Of a stretch of 33,854 bases of DNA, positions 23,943 to 32,797 are shown piece by piece. The translations under genes and the position numbers were made by a program. A model generated the notes under the pieces. That model was given only the letters and a program-made list of their open reading frames with translations. It ran no database searches and was not told the DNA's origin. Position 1 is the first letter of the stretch; each line of letters begins with the position of its first letter. Location of the stretch: the NCBI RefSeq assembly GCF_000426305.1, contig NZ_AUFC01000031.1, forward strand, positions 1-33,854. The letters run 5' to 3'. The DNA comes from Anaerovorax odorimutans DSM 5092 (GTDB lineage Bacteria > Bacillota > Clostridia > Peptostreptococcales > Anaerovoracaceae).

Positions 23943-25703
23943 TTATGCCTCTACCAGTTTCTCTGTATCTATAGTAAACAACTCATTTTTACCTGTCCTT
24001 AAATCTGTTTGAGAATTGAATAGACTATTATAATAACTATCTTCTTTTAATAAATCTTCATGCCTGCCGCGTTCCACAATTTCTCCTTTTTTAAAAACTA
24101 ATATTTGATCTGCCGAGCGTATGGTTTTTAAATGATGAGCAATAACAAAAACCGTCCTATTTTTGGCAAGCTCCGAGATAGCCTCCTGAATTAACGCTTC
24201 ATTGACAGGATCTACATTACTTGTAACTTCGTCCAGTAATAATATAGGAGCATTTTTTAAAAAAGCTCTAGCAATGGAAATTCTTTGTCTTTGCCCACCC
24301 GAAAGAGTAGCGCCATTTTCACCGATCGTAGTTTTATATCCTTGCGGCAGACTCATAATAAAATCATGTATTTTTGACTTTTTGGCTGCTTCAATGATTT
24401 CCTCATCAGTCGCCTTAGCCTTTCCGATCCGTATATTAGCTTCTACCGTATCTGCAAAAAGCTGAACATTTTGCATGACAATACTGATAGAACCAAGTAA
24501 ATCATCGTAGCCCATATTCCGAATATCTACTCCACCGATTTGAATGCTGCCATCCTTTACATCCCAAAAACGGAGAAGAAGATTCGTAACGGTAGTCTTT
24601 CCAGATCCCGACTCCCCCACAAAAGCAGTTAGCGTATTGGAAGGTATTTTGAAACTGATATTTTTCATTTCAAACTCATCTTCTTCATAGGAAAAACCAA
24701 CATTGCAAAATTCAACGTCCGAGCCCTTCGGCTGTTTGGGCTGTATTGGCTCTTTTACGATTGGAGCGTCAAGTATTTTACGTATTCTGCGGTAACTATC
24801 TGTAACCGATAAATAATTCATCCAATGTGTTTCCATTTCTGTGAAGGGTTTATAAAACTCCTTGCTGATCACGATATAAATCAAATAAGCCATTAGCTCA
24901 AGTCTGCCGTTTAGTAAAAGAACAGCTCCAGCAACTGCCATTACCCCATAGGCAAAATCGATAAAAAATCCATATCTGGAAAGTAATTTTGCCTTATACT
25001 CGGAAGTTTCTTTACTGCTTTCTCCAAAATTTTGTGTTGCTTTTTCAAGTTCCTGATCAAATTTTTTACTTTCTGAAAATGCTTTCAGTAGCGGAATTCC
25101 TTTTACATATTCTACAAACAAACTTACCATATCCTCTAAACGATTTCCGTTTTCACCTTCAAGCTTGTCCCCTTTTTTAAGTCCAATAATCAATATTAAC
25201 AGTGCAATTGGAAGAACAGTAATCATAAATATCCCCATTTTCCAATTTACAAGGAATAAAGAAATTAAGAGAATTGCAGAAACAATAAAGTCGCTGATCA
25301 TTCGAGGCCACATATGTCCAACAACCATTACCATGTTGTCTACATCTTTATGGATTACAGTGCTGATTTCTCCAAGCCTTTCATTGGTATAAAATCCAAG
25401 TGAAAAGGACTTTAACCGATAGACAATCTTTTTTCTGATCTCATAATTAATATCAAAGCCTGCAAAGTGCTTCTGACAGTCCCCAAATATGCTAGATAGT
25501 CCCTTAATCAACAGAAGAGTAATCAGATACCACCAATATTTTGAAAAGGACGTTGTACCTCCTGATATAATCATGCTTAGCATTTTTAATACGATAAGCA
25601 TCATGACTACTCCAGATAGGGCATAGATAACAAACCAGATAATACCGGCAATCATAGATTTTTTCCCTTTTGAAGTTAAGGTATTAAGAATTTCCTTAAT
25701 CAT
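23943..25703 (-). CDS. ABC transporter half-protein (fused permease and ATPase), second of a pair
   Basis: This 586-residue exporter-fold protein has six N-terminal membrane spans (about 15-285), then a nucleotide-binding domain with Walker A GESGSGKTT (363-371), signature LSGGQRQRISIARAF, Walker B ILLLDEVTS and the H-loop FVIAHHL. The ATG follows directly on the TAA of the upstream ABC gene, with GGAGG ahead of it, so the two are translated together and most likely form a heterodimer. Type IV ABC pairs of this kind next to FecBCD-like genes recall the YbtPQ/IrtAB pairs that import metal-loaded siderophores despite an exporter fold. Direction and substrate are inferred from context. Confidence 0.85.
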   Translation of the reverse strand: MIKEILNTLTSKGKKSMIAGIIWFVIYALSGVVMMLIVLKMLSMIISGGTTSFSKYWWYLITLLLIKGLSSIFGDCQKHFAGFDINYEIRKKIVYRLKSFSLGFYTNERLGEISTVIHKDVDNMVMVVGHMWPRMISDFIVSAILLISLFLVNWKMGIFMITVLPIALLILIIGLKKGDKLEGENGNRLEDMVSLFVEYVKGIPLLKAFSESKKFDQELEKATQNFGESSKETSEYKAKLLSRYGFFIDFAYGVMAVAGAVLLLNGRLELMAYLIYIVISKEFYKPFTEMETHWMNYLSVTDSYRRIRKILDAPIVKEPIQPKQPKGSDVEFCNVGFSYEEDEFEMKNISFKIPSNTLTAFVGESGSGKTTVTNLLLRFWDVKDGSIQIGGVDIRNMGYDDLLGSISIVMQNVQLFADTVEANIRIGKAKATDEEIIEAAKKSKIHDFIMSLPQGYKTTIGENGATLSGGQRQRISIARAFLKNAPILLLDEVTSNVDPVNEALIQEAISELAKNRTVFVIAHHLKTIRSADQILVFKKGEIVERGRHEDLLKEDSYYNSLFNSQTDLRTGKNELFTIDTEKLVEA

Positions 25704-27434
25704 TTAGCAGCCCTCCTTTATATTCCAGCAATCTACTTTGTTTTGATCATAGACCATCTTTTGATATAACTCGCAGCACTCTATGAGCTCATTATGTTTT
25801 CCTTTATCCACAATTTTGCCCGAATCCATCACAACGATTTGCTCCATATCTCTGATGGTATTTAAGTGATGAGCAATCATAATGACAGTCTTATCCCTGC
25901 TTAAATCCTCTATGGCGGCCTATATGTATTTTTCATTTTCCGCATCTACTGCCGCAGTTGCTTCGTCAAGAATGATAATCGGTGCATCCTTTAAAATCAT
26001 TCTGGCAATAGCGATTCTTTGTTTTTCACCACCAGAAAATTTAACACCAGCCTCTCCGGCTTTTGACTGATAGCCTTGTGGTAATGAGCAAATAAAGTCA
26101 TGAATGCGGGCTTTTTTAGCAGCGTCAATAATTTCATCCATTGTCGCGTCCGGTTTCCCGATTCGGATATTTTCTTCCATGCTTATATTAAAGAGAAACG
26201 TATCCTGCTGCACAATGGATGTCAGCGAGTTCAGTTGTTTCTCAGACATACTTCTGGTATCGACGCCGTTTATCGTAATGCTGCCTTTCTGTGGTTCCCA
26301 GAATCCCATAACGAGATTAGCCAACGTGCTTTTTCCACAGCCGGAGGCTCCAACGAGTGCATTCTGGGAGTGTTTTTCTAAAGTAATATTTATATTCACA
26401 AGAGAACTGTCTTTACCGGGATAAGAGAAATCCACATTACTGATATTAATGTCGCCTTCCCGAACATTTTCGTTTGTCTCTTTTCTTTCCGGCACCGGCA
26501 CATTCAGCACCGATCCGACTTCGTACATCGCATGATTAAATATGATGTTATAATGCTGTAATGTTGCTGCTTTAGCAATCGATGAAGCAAAGGCTCTCCC
26601 CAGTATCATCGAAATAATAAATACTGGTATCGTAATTTCCGCATTTGAAAAAAAATAGGTTCCCAAAATCATGATAAGAACTACTCCGCCTTCCATAAAA
26701 ACATCAATAAAACCCATGGATACTGCGACTCCTGACGAAGCCTTTCTAGCCCAATGGACATAATTTTTTGAAAGCTGAATTGTTTTTTTCGTTTTGTTCT
26801 CTTCTTTGCTGAATGCCTTGATCACCGCAATATTCTGAATATATTCCATTAAGCTTTCCTGCATACTTTTTGTGCTATCTACAAATATTTTTTGATTCTT
26901 GTCCCAGACTGAAGCAGAAATTTTCTTTGTCAGCAACATCAGCGGCAAAGTCGAAATCATCAGCAGTGCCAGGCGCCAGTCAAGAAAAAGCATGATAATA
27001 AAAATTATGATTGGAAGCAGGGTAGCCGATACAATTTCCGGCAAGCCATGCGCAAGATAAAATTCCACCTGTTCCACGTCATTCTCTACGATATTGGTCA
27101 GGTCTCCAATTTTTCTTTCCTGAAAAAATCCTAAAGGTAATTTTTTCAAGTGCCTAATCAATTGCAGCCTTAAATCCGTTAAGGTACTGTATGCAGCATT
27201 ATGTGCTTCCCAGGTTGAAATATTGGAACAAGCAGCTTTTAAGAGGAAGGATGCTAGCATTAATCCTCCATCCCACGCAACAATCGTTAAATTCAGTTTC
27301 CCTAAAAAAAAGGACGCAACCATATGTATGGTTAAAAGTTGCGGAACCAAATCAAATATAACCTTGAAAGCAATTAATATATTAGAAACTCGATTTTTAC
27401 TTTTCACATTTCGAATAAGTTCTTCTTGATTCAA
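25704..27434 (-). pseudogene. ABC transporter half-protein, first of the pair, interrupted by one amber codon
   Basis: The frame is 576 codons long from a TTG start (GGAGG with 8 nt spacing) to TAA at 25704-25706, unbroken except for a TAG at 25920-25922 (codon 505). Membrane spans fill about 15-300. Walker A GASGCGKST, signature FSGGEKQRIAIARM and Walker B IIILDEATAAVD precede the stop; the H-loop region IMIAHHL and the last 70 residues follow it. A CAG-to-TAG change (Gln) is the simple explanation. A protein stopped at 504 lacks the H-loop and should not hydrolyse ATP normally. Unless the codon is read through, or is a sequencing error, the pair is crippled. Confidence 0.8.
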
Positions 27435-27474
27435 TTTGCAGTCCTCCTAATTAAATATTTTAAATCTATCCTAT

Positions 27475-27867
27475 TCAAACCTCATTATTGAGAGCAATTT
27501 TTCTCTTCATATAATTGTTTATTTTTACTATTGTTTGTTGACTTAATATATGCTCCATCAAACAGGCATCTTTTCTGGATATGTCTTTTGGAACACCCAA
27601 AATTTCGGTTAAAAAGCAATCAAGTATTTGAAATGTTTCCGTTACACTTTCCGCCTTTTCTTTTCCTAACTCCGTTAACCATACCCCTTTTGATTTTTCC
27701 TTCTTCACACATCCTATAGCGACCAATTTATCTGTCGTTTGAGAAACCGTAGCCTTTGAAACATGCATTCTATCCGCAATATCAGTAACGCGTGCCATGC
27801 CATTTAGTTGTATGAGTTCATAAATTACTTTCAGATAATTTTCCATTGCATGTGTAACGGTTATCAT
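27475..27867 (-). CDS. DtxR/MntR-family metal-dependent regulator
   Basis: The protein of 130 residues has an N-terminal winged helix (AMENYLKVIYELIQLNGMAR, then VTDIADRMHVSKATVSQTTD) and the start of the metal-binding dimerisation domain (FLTEILGVPKDISRKDACLM, EHILS). It has no SH3-like third domain, as in MntR. The chosen ATG lies behind AAAGGCGGTGA; a GTG three codons earlier overlaps that site. It lies between the uptake genes and the two ABC genes in one unit, and a DtxR-like inverted repeat is present at the operon promoter, so it probably represses the operon when metal (Fe or Mn) is plentiful. Confidence 0.85.
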   Translation of the reverse strand: MITVTHAMENYLKVIYELIQLNGMARVTDIADRMHVSKATVSQTTDKLVAIGCVKKEKSKGVWLTELGKEKAESVTETFQILDCFLTEILGVPKDISRKDACLMEHILSQQTIVKINNYMKRKIALNNEV

Positions 27868-27918
27868 TTTTCTCACCGCCTTTCATTAGACACGCTAAGT
27901 TGTTCTTAATATTCATTT

Positions 27919-28689
27919 TTAAATCAAATCAGTTAATACAAAGGCATTTATCGCTCTATCATCCTTTTGTGCTGCAACAATGATGGAATCGACTCCGAAA
28001 TACTCTCGAATATTTTCTTTTGTAAGTATTTGATCCGTTTTCCCTACAAGAAATTTGTTTCCCTTTAAAAGCAAGGTCTTATCAGCAATATTAAGCGCAT
28101 GATTCGGATAATGCGTATTCATTACACAGGCAATTCCTTTTTCTTTTGCTAGTCTTTTAATTATTTTCAGTATTGTGATCTGATTTCCAAAATCAAGGTG
28201 AGATTCTGGCTCATCCAATATCAGCAATTGAGGTTCTCCGACTAATGCACGCGCAAGCAACACCATTTGAAGCTGTCCGCCGCTTAACTGATTACAGGAT
28301 TTATCACGAATCGCTGAAATGCCTACCTCTTCCAAGGCTCTATCAGCAAACTCATAATCCTTTTCCCCAGGTGATGCAAATGCAGGCAGATACTTTGCTC
28401 TGCCAAACACAACCATATCCCTGACTGAATACGGAAACGAAAATCGGTGTGCCTGTGGTACATATCCAATCTGTTTTCTTGCGTTACCAGTATCTTTTCC
28501 ATCAATGAGTGAATGGCCTGATTTCCACTTATAAATCCCCATCAGGCATTTTAAGAACGTCGTTTTTCCTATGCCGTTTGGCCCCATAACAGCAATTACT
28601 TCGCCTTTTTGAAGCGATAAAGTAATATCCTGCAAAATAGGTGTGTCTGATGTATAATAAAAACTTCCTTTTTCTACACGAAGCAACAT
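27919..28689 (-). CDS. FecE/FepC-like ABC ATPase for metal-chelate uptake
   Basis: The protein of 256 residues has Walker A GPNGIGKTT (36-44), Q-loop region GYVPQAHRF (75-83), signature LSGGQ (135-139) and Walker B LLILDEPESHLD (155-166), all intact. It powers the FecCD permease encoded just upstream; its ATG overlaps that gene's stop (TAATG). The typical FecE spacing and FGRAKYLP-like segment favour iron-siderophore, haem or cobalamin-type uptake. Confidence 0.9.
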   Translation of the reverse strand: MLLRVEKGSFYYTSDTPILQDITLSLQKGEVIAVMGPNGIGKTTFLKCLMGIYKWKSGHSLIDGKDTGNARKQIGYVPQAHRFSFPYSVRDMVVFGRAKYLPAFASPGEKDYEFADRALEEVGISAIRDKSCNQLSGGQLQMVLLARALVGEPQLLILDEPESHLDFGNQITILKIIKRLAKEKGIACVMNTHYPNHALNIADKTLLLKGNKFLVGKTDQILTKENIREYFGVDSIIVAAQKDDRAINAFVLTDLI

Positions 28690-29750
28690 TATGACTCTCC
28701 TTTCATGCGGTTATAAATGAGTGCAAAGAATGGCGCACCGATTAACGCTGTCAGTATTCCAATTGGAATCTCAGCTGCAGTAAGATTTCGGGCAACACTA
28801 TCTACAATTACCATAAAAGTTCCACCAAGCAGCATAGATGCTGGAAGTAAGCCCTTGTGGTTCACCCCCATAATTCTTCTGGATATATGCGGAATAACCA
28901 GACCTACCCAGCCAACAATGCCGGAAACCATTACACAAGCAGCTGTAATAATTGTACTGAACAGAATAACCGCTATGCGTGCTGCTTGCGGATTTACTCC
29001 AAGGGAATATGCCTCTTCTTCTCCTAACGACAAAATATTAAGCTGCCACCGTAAAAGTAGCAGCCCTGCAATACCGATAACAATTGGCAAAATAATTATT
29101 TTTAAGTCATTGAATTCCGTATTTGCAAAGCTACCCATTAACCAGAACGTAATTGTCGGAAGTTGATCGTTTACATCAGCAACATATTTAATCAGTGATG
29201 TTAGAGCAGAAAATACCGAGGTCACAATAATCCCTGATAAAATATAGGACATGGTTTGAGCTTGCCCCTTGGCTCGAACCATAAAAAGTGTTAGGAACAT
29301 ACTGATAAGTCCGAATGCTAACGACAATACTGATGTCATCACACCCATGCCGGATGTAAGGAGTATTCCAAGCGCCGCACCAAATCCTGAACCGGAACAA
29401 ACACCAAGAATATCAGGACTGACAAGAGGATTCTGAAATAGTCCCTGCAGTGAGGCTCCTGCTATGGACAATCCTGCTCCAACGAGTAACGCAATCAGAA
29501 TACGCGGCAGCCGGACTTGAAACAGGACATGCTCTGCGACTTCAAAGCCCGGATACGAAACTCCAGTTAGCTTTGCTTCTATAAGCTTTAAGACATCCCC
29601 ATATTCCATATGGTAACGCCCTCCAAAGAGTGACGCTACCATTACAAGAACAAGAAGCCCTGCGAGCAAAATAAACTTTAATTTAAAATTATTTTGGTTT
29701 TTTATTGTTTTTTGGTTTTTTATTGTTTTTTGGTTTTTATTCATAATCAT
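28689..29750 (-). CDS. FecCD-type iron/chelate ABC permease
   Basis: This membrane protein of 353 residues has about ten spans. Family landmarks are VRLPRILIALLVGAGLSIAG, then LQGLFQNPLVSPDILGVCSG, and GWVGLVIPHISRRIMG near the C-terminus. The N-terminus has a repeated charged stretch, KNQKTIKNQKTIKNQ, from an 18-bp tandem repeat. Its ATG overlaps the TAA of the lipoprotein gene, and the ATPase start overlaps its stop, so three transporter parts are tightly coupled. A second ATG two codons later is an equally possible start. Confidence 0.9.
   Translation of the reverse strand: MIMNKNQKTIKNQKTIKNQNNFKLKFILLAGLLVLVMVASLFGGRYHMEYGDVLKLIEAKLTGVSYPGFEVAEHVLFQVRLPRILIALLVGAGLSIAGASLQGLFQNPLVSPDILGVCSGSGFGAALGILLTSGMGVMTSVLSLAFGLISMFLTLFMVRAKGQAQTMSYILSGIIVTSVFSALTSLIKYVADVNDQLPTITFWLMGSFANTEFNDLKIIILPIVIGIAGLLLLRWQLNILSLGEEEAYSLGVNPQAARIAVILFSTIITAACVMVSGIVGWVGLVIPHISRRIMGVNHKGLLPASMLLGGTFMVIVDSVARNLTAAEIPIGILTALIGAPFFALIYNRMKGES
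29694..29741. repeat. 18-bp tandem repeat inside the permease gene
   Basis: The unit (on the plus strand, TTTTTTGGTTTTTTATTG-like) occurs about two and a half times and encodes the N-terminal repeat NQKTIK. Unit length is a multiple of three, so copy-number change would keep the frame. Confidence 0.6.
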
Positions 29751-30856
29751 TATTTCTGCAACTTTCGTGGACTAAGCACAGCAGAAATCAGCTCCTCCTC
29801 CAGCGTTATTTTGTACATCCTGCTGTAATAATCTTTAAACAGCATTTTAAAATCACTCTCACTCAACAGCTCCGGATAGCTTTTTGAAATCATCCAAAGG
29901 GGTGTAAGCGGAGCATCTGAGCATGGTGCACCCCATGAATAGATTCCTTGTGGAATATCAAAGATTGTGTTGTTTTTATAAGCGGAAAGCAAACTCCAGT
30001 CCTGTCCATTCATTTTGTTTTTCAGCATAGCAGAAGCAGGACTTCCGATAAATACATAAATAAAATCGGGATTCCACTCATAAAGCTGTTCCATACTGAC
30101 TTCAGCCTGTCCTGATATTTCTGCTGCCACATTGACAAGACCGCTTTTTTCAAACCACGTATCTGCATAAGTTCCGCTTCCATATACGGAAATCACACCT
30201 CCCGTATTGCTGAAAAGAAATAGTGCAGTCTTTTTTTCTCCTGTATATGTATCAAGAACCTCTGTTCCCTTTTTGTTGGAAGCTTCCCATTCGTTTTGAA
30301 GCGAAACAGAATTATCTACCTCAAATATCTCACGCATCAGGTTATCCCATGCGATCGTAACTGTTTCCGGATTGTTATCTCCTTTTTTCATCATATCGAC
30401 AATAGGTATCCCAAGATTTTCAATGCCCGATTTCTGAGCTTCTCCATAGTAAAACACAATATCCGGTTTGAGATTTAAAAGCTCTTCTGTATTCGAAACA
30501 AAGCCCTCACTTACAAATGAGGTCTCAACACCATTCCAGTTGGGGAAAAGCTTGCTTACAATTTCAGTATTTGAAGTCGTAAAAGCTCTGGAATTAGCTC
30601 CTACAATCCTATCGGGATCAGAAAGAACACCCAAAAGCACTGATATCGTTGGCGGAGATATGATGACTACACGCTGTATTTCTGCTGCCGTCGGCACAGT
30701 CACGGTGTTTCCTCCTAAATCGGTTATCGTTCTCATGCCTGATGCTGATAAATTTTTAGACTCTGTAACAGATACATTTTCAGTCGCCCCGCAGCCTGCT
30801 AAAGCCATAGTCAAAACAATCGATAAAATTAAGAACAATATTTTTTTAGATTTCAT
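29750..30856 (-). CDS. Substrate-binding lipoprotein, FecB/BtuF-like
   Basis: The protein has 368 residues. A lipoprotein signal peptide ends in LAGC (19-22), so the mature protein is anchored by Cys22 at the outer face of the membrane. The two-lobed periplasmic-binding fold of the iron-complex class is seen in RTITDLGGNTVTVP, RIVGANSRAF, LLNLKPDIVFYYGEAQKSG and YEWNPDFIYVFIG. GGAGGG stands before the ATG, 17 nt after the stop of the MarR gene. It delivers the substrate to the FecCD-type permease. The ligand (iron siderophore, haem, cobalamin or other metal chelate) cannot be told. Confidence 0.9.
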   Translation of the reverse strand: MKSKKILFLILSIVLTMALAGCGATENVSVTESKNLSASGMRTITDLGGNTVTVPTAAEIQRVVIISPPTISVLLGVLSDPDRIVGANSRAFTTSNTEIVSKLFPNWNGVETSFVSEGFVSNTEELLNLKPDIVFYYGEAQKSGIENLGIPIVDMMKKGDNNPETVTIAWDNLMREIFEVDNSVSLQNEWEASNKKGTEVLDTYTGEKKTALFLFSNTGGVISVYGSGTYADTWFEKSGLVNVAAEISGQAEVSMEQLYEWNPDFIYVFIGSPASAMLKNKMNGQDWSLLSAYKNNTIFDIPQGIYSWGAPCSDAPLTPLWMISKSYPELLSESDFKMLFKDYYSRMYKITLEEELISAVLSPRKLQK

Positions 30857-30873
30857 TTTATCCCTCCAGTTAT

Positions 30874-31326
30874 TTAAAAATGATTTTCTATCAAAGCATT
30901 TGCATGCTTCAAAAATTCCTGAATGATATGAAGTTCGTTGTCATTCAAACTTTCAAGATAGGCAAACAACGGGCGGTCATATTCCTGATGATACTGGTTA
31001 TGAAGCTTATAAGCGATTTCCCCTTTTTCTGTAAGGAAAAGACAGAATCGCTTTTTATCCTCGTCATCCTCCTTTTTTTCGAGAAAGCCGTGTTCTTCAA
31101 GCTTTCGGACAGTTTTTGCTACTACAGCACGTGTTACATTAAAGTTTCGTGCCATTTCAGAAATAAATATACCTGGATGATCACCCACCATTTTAATCAT
31201 GTGGATTTCTCCACGATAGAACTGCATTTCTTCCAAGCCAAAATCTAATATATTTGTCTTTCCATTGGCTATTCGCTCTGTCATTTGTATAAAATCATTA
31301 ATCACAAGTTTTTGTAACTTTTCCAT
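30874..31326 (-). CDS. MarR-family regulator
   Basis: The protein of 150 residues has a winged helix (HPGIFISEMARNFNVTRAVV, AKTVRKLEEHGFL) followed by the wing with charged tip EKKEDDEDKKRF, and helical dimerisation ends. The ATG lies inside the 3' end of the methyltransferase gene (29-nt overlap) with GGGAGG before it. Two palindromes of MarR type over the operon promoter make it the probable repressor, responding to a small molecule, perhaps the chelator or the methylated product. Confidence 0.88.
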   Translation of the reverse strand: MEKLQKLVINDFIQMTERIANGKTNILDFGLEEMQFYRGEIHMIKMVGDHPGIFISEMARNFNVTRAVVAKTVRKLEEHGFLEKKEDDEDKKRFCLFLTEKGEIAYKLHNQYHQEYDRPLFAYLESLNDNELHIIQEFLKHANALIENHF

Positions 31327-32350
31327 CTTGGAGACCTCCCTTTCTTTTTAAGTAGAATTCGCCTTGCAGCCCTTCAAATATTCCACCGTCATCATCACTA
31401 TGAATATGTTGAAATCCATGTCTTGTTAAAGCATTTTCAATATCCTTTTTTGTAAGCAGTACATCCAGACCATCCAAATGACTAGATAACCAGCCAAGAA
31501 TACTCTCAGGCGGATTCTGATAATCCTCACTGACATTATGTGTAACAACATATAAGTAACCGTTTGATGTTAAAGCGTTATATAATTTGCTCATCACGGA
31601 ATCCAAATGGTCTTTTGCAAAGTCCAGTACTCCTGAGGCAATAATCAGATCATATCCTTTTCCGATATCATCTGCATTAAAGTCTCCTTCTATCACACTT
31701 ACATGCTCAGAGAGGTTTCTCTCTGACACTAATTCACGTGGCAGCCGTGCTACGTTAGGATGCTCAAAAACAACGCTTTTGCAATTTGGAAAGGTAATTG
31801 CAAGTTCTATTGCAAGAATTCCTGAGCCTCCTCCGAGGTCAAGTATCTTTTCAGGGGTTTTATTTCCATAAAGACTTGTAACTGCTTGAATCAGAGACTG
31901 AACACGCCCTGTATACATTTCAGGTATACTCACCCGTGCAGCCTCATAAAAATCATATACCTCTATCCCTCGATTATTGTTTAGAACGTTTTTGTTAGGG
32001 CCGTTTAACAAACGCTCTTCGATATTTTGCAGAGACATCATTTTCTCTCTAAAAAGAATACTCTCGCCCAAATAAGCTGAACTGTTTGGATTTAAAAAGT
32101 CATTACTCTGCTGTGTATTTCTATAAGCTTCGTTACTTTTTTCAAGTAATCCAATGGATGCTAATGCATTTAGCACAAAAGATAAATTCCGCTCATTTAA
32201 GTCTGATTTCGTTGCAACAGCTTTTGGAGTTTCCCAGCTTTCCAGATAAGAGAACAACTTCAATTTTAATGCTGATAAAAGCAGTTCTGTCTCTCGTTTC
32301 TGATGAAGCATTTTATAATACAGCTTTTGATTCCCTTTTGACTGATACAT
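31298..32350 (-). CDS. Class I SAM-dependent methyltransferase, O-methyltransferase type
   Basis: The protein of 350 residues has an N-terminal winged-helix dimerisation domain (about 15-100, LLLSALKLKLFSYLESWETP, then LNERNLSFVLNALASIGLLE) and a Rossmann methyltransferase domain with motif I ILDLGGGSG (169-177), VFEHP and GDFNADDIG. This is the COMT-like plan of small-molecule O- or N-methyltransferases. It is the first gene of the eight-gene operon; the ATG has AAAGGA upstream, and an earlier ATG overlaps that site. Its presence with FecBCD-type uptake and a YbtPQ-like pair suggests that it modifies the imported or exported metal-binding molecule. No synthetase (NRPS) gene is in the window. 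Confidence 0.85.
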   Translation of the reverse strand: MYQSKGNQKLYYKMLHQKRETELLLSALKLKLFSYLESWETPKAVATKSDLNERNLSFVLNALASIGLLEKSNEAYRNTQQSNDFLNPNSSAYLGESILFREKMMSLQNIEERLLNGPNKNVLNNNRGIEVYDFYEAARVSIPEMYTGRVQSLIQAVTSLYGNKTPEKILDLGGGSGILAIELAITFPNCKSVVFEHPNVARLPRELVSERNLSEHVSVIEGDFNADDIGKGYDLIIASGVLDFAKDHLDSVMSKLYNALTSNGYLYVVTHNVSEDYQNPPESILGWLSSHLDGLDVLLTKKDIENALTRHGFQHIHSDDDGGIFEGLQGEFYLKRKGGLQDGKVTKTCD

Positions 32351-32369
32351 TATTTCACTTCCTTTCATT

Positions 32370-32438
32370 GGTTAGTTATCGCTAACCTATTGTATGCCAA
32401 GTATACATCCTTTTTAATTGTATGTCAAGCATACAATT
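32370..32438 (-). promoter_or_regulatory. Operon promoter with two MarR-type boxes and a DtxR-like repeat
   Basis: On the minus strand a perfect TTGACA (plus coordinates 32423-32428) and TATACT (32400-32405) are 17 nt apart. Box 2 is a perfect palindrome, AATTGTATG/CATACAATT (32416-32438, 5-nt centre), lying over -35. Box 1, TTGTATG-CCAAG-TATACA (32390-32407), lies over -10, with centres 28 bp apart. Downstream of the start is GGTTAG-TTATCG-CTAACC (32370-32387), close to DtxR/IdeR half-sites. Both regulators are encoded in the operon, so double feedback control is likely. Confidence 0.8.
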
Positions 32439-32463
32439 AAATTATTGGAAAGCCTTGTTTGAT

Positions 32464-32507
32464 AAAATGGGAAAGGGCATATCCGGCTGCCCTGTCCCAT
32501 TTTTTTA
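32464..32507 (+). terminator. Strong terminator between operon promoter and right flank
   Basis: AAATGGGA and TCCCATTT with inner AGGGCA/TGCCCT form a long stem with loop TATCCGGC, followed on the plus strand by seven T. It is partly symmetric (AAA run at the other side), so it may act in both directions and shield the operon promoter from read-through coming from the right. Confidence 0.75.
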
Positions 32508-32602
32508 ATTACTTCTGCTTACTTTTGAATTACATTATATCATTTTTTTGTCTATTCAAGGGTGTCCGTAATTTCAGACATGTAAAATACCTTACAAGCC
32601 CT

Positions 32603-32710
32603 CTATTTTTCAATGTTTTTGCCACGTTCCAACAAGCAAACGACCTCCGTATGCCTTGAGTAGACAATAATGATGTCATAGAAAGCTAGTGGTCCCTTGT
32701 TGGAAGAGTA
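32603..32710 (-). pseudogene. Orphan coding tail, copy 3
   Basis: A 35-codon frame without a start reads GPLAFYDIIIVYSRHTEVVC, then LLERGKNIEK and ends at TAG (32603-32605). DNA and protein are similar to the tails at 9904-10020 and 12153-12245. It lies beyond the end of the metal operon, on the side opposite the recombinase. Confidence 0.5.
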
Positions 32711-32797
32711 TTTTCTATTGCTCTTTACTAAGAATTACCTCAATGCTGTTTCTCTATTTCTCTCTGAATTTCAATTCAAAATTTCATATACCTCAAA

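Noticed and set aside
28717-29166. Plus-strand frame of 149 codons
   Set aside because: It is the complement of the FecCD permease, which has all family motifs on the minus strand.
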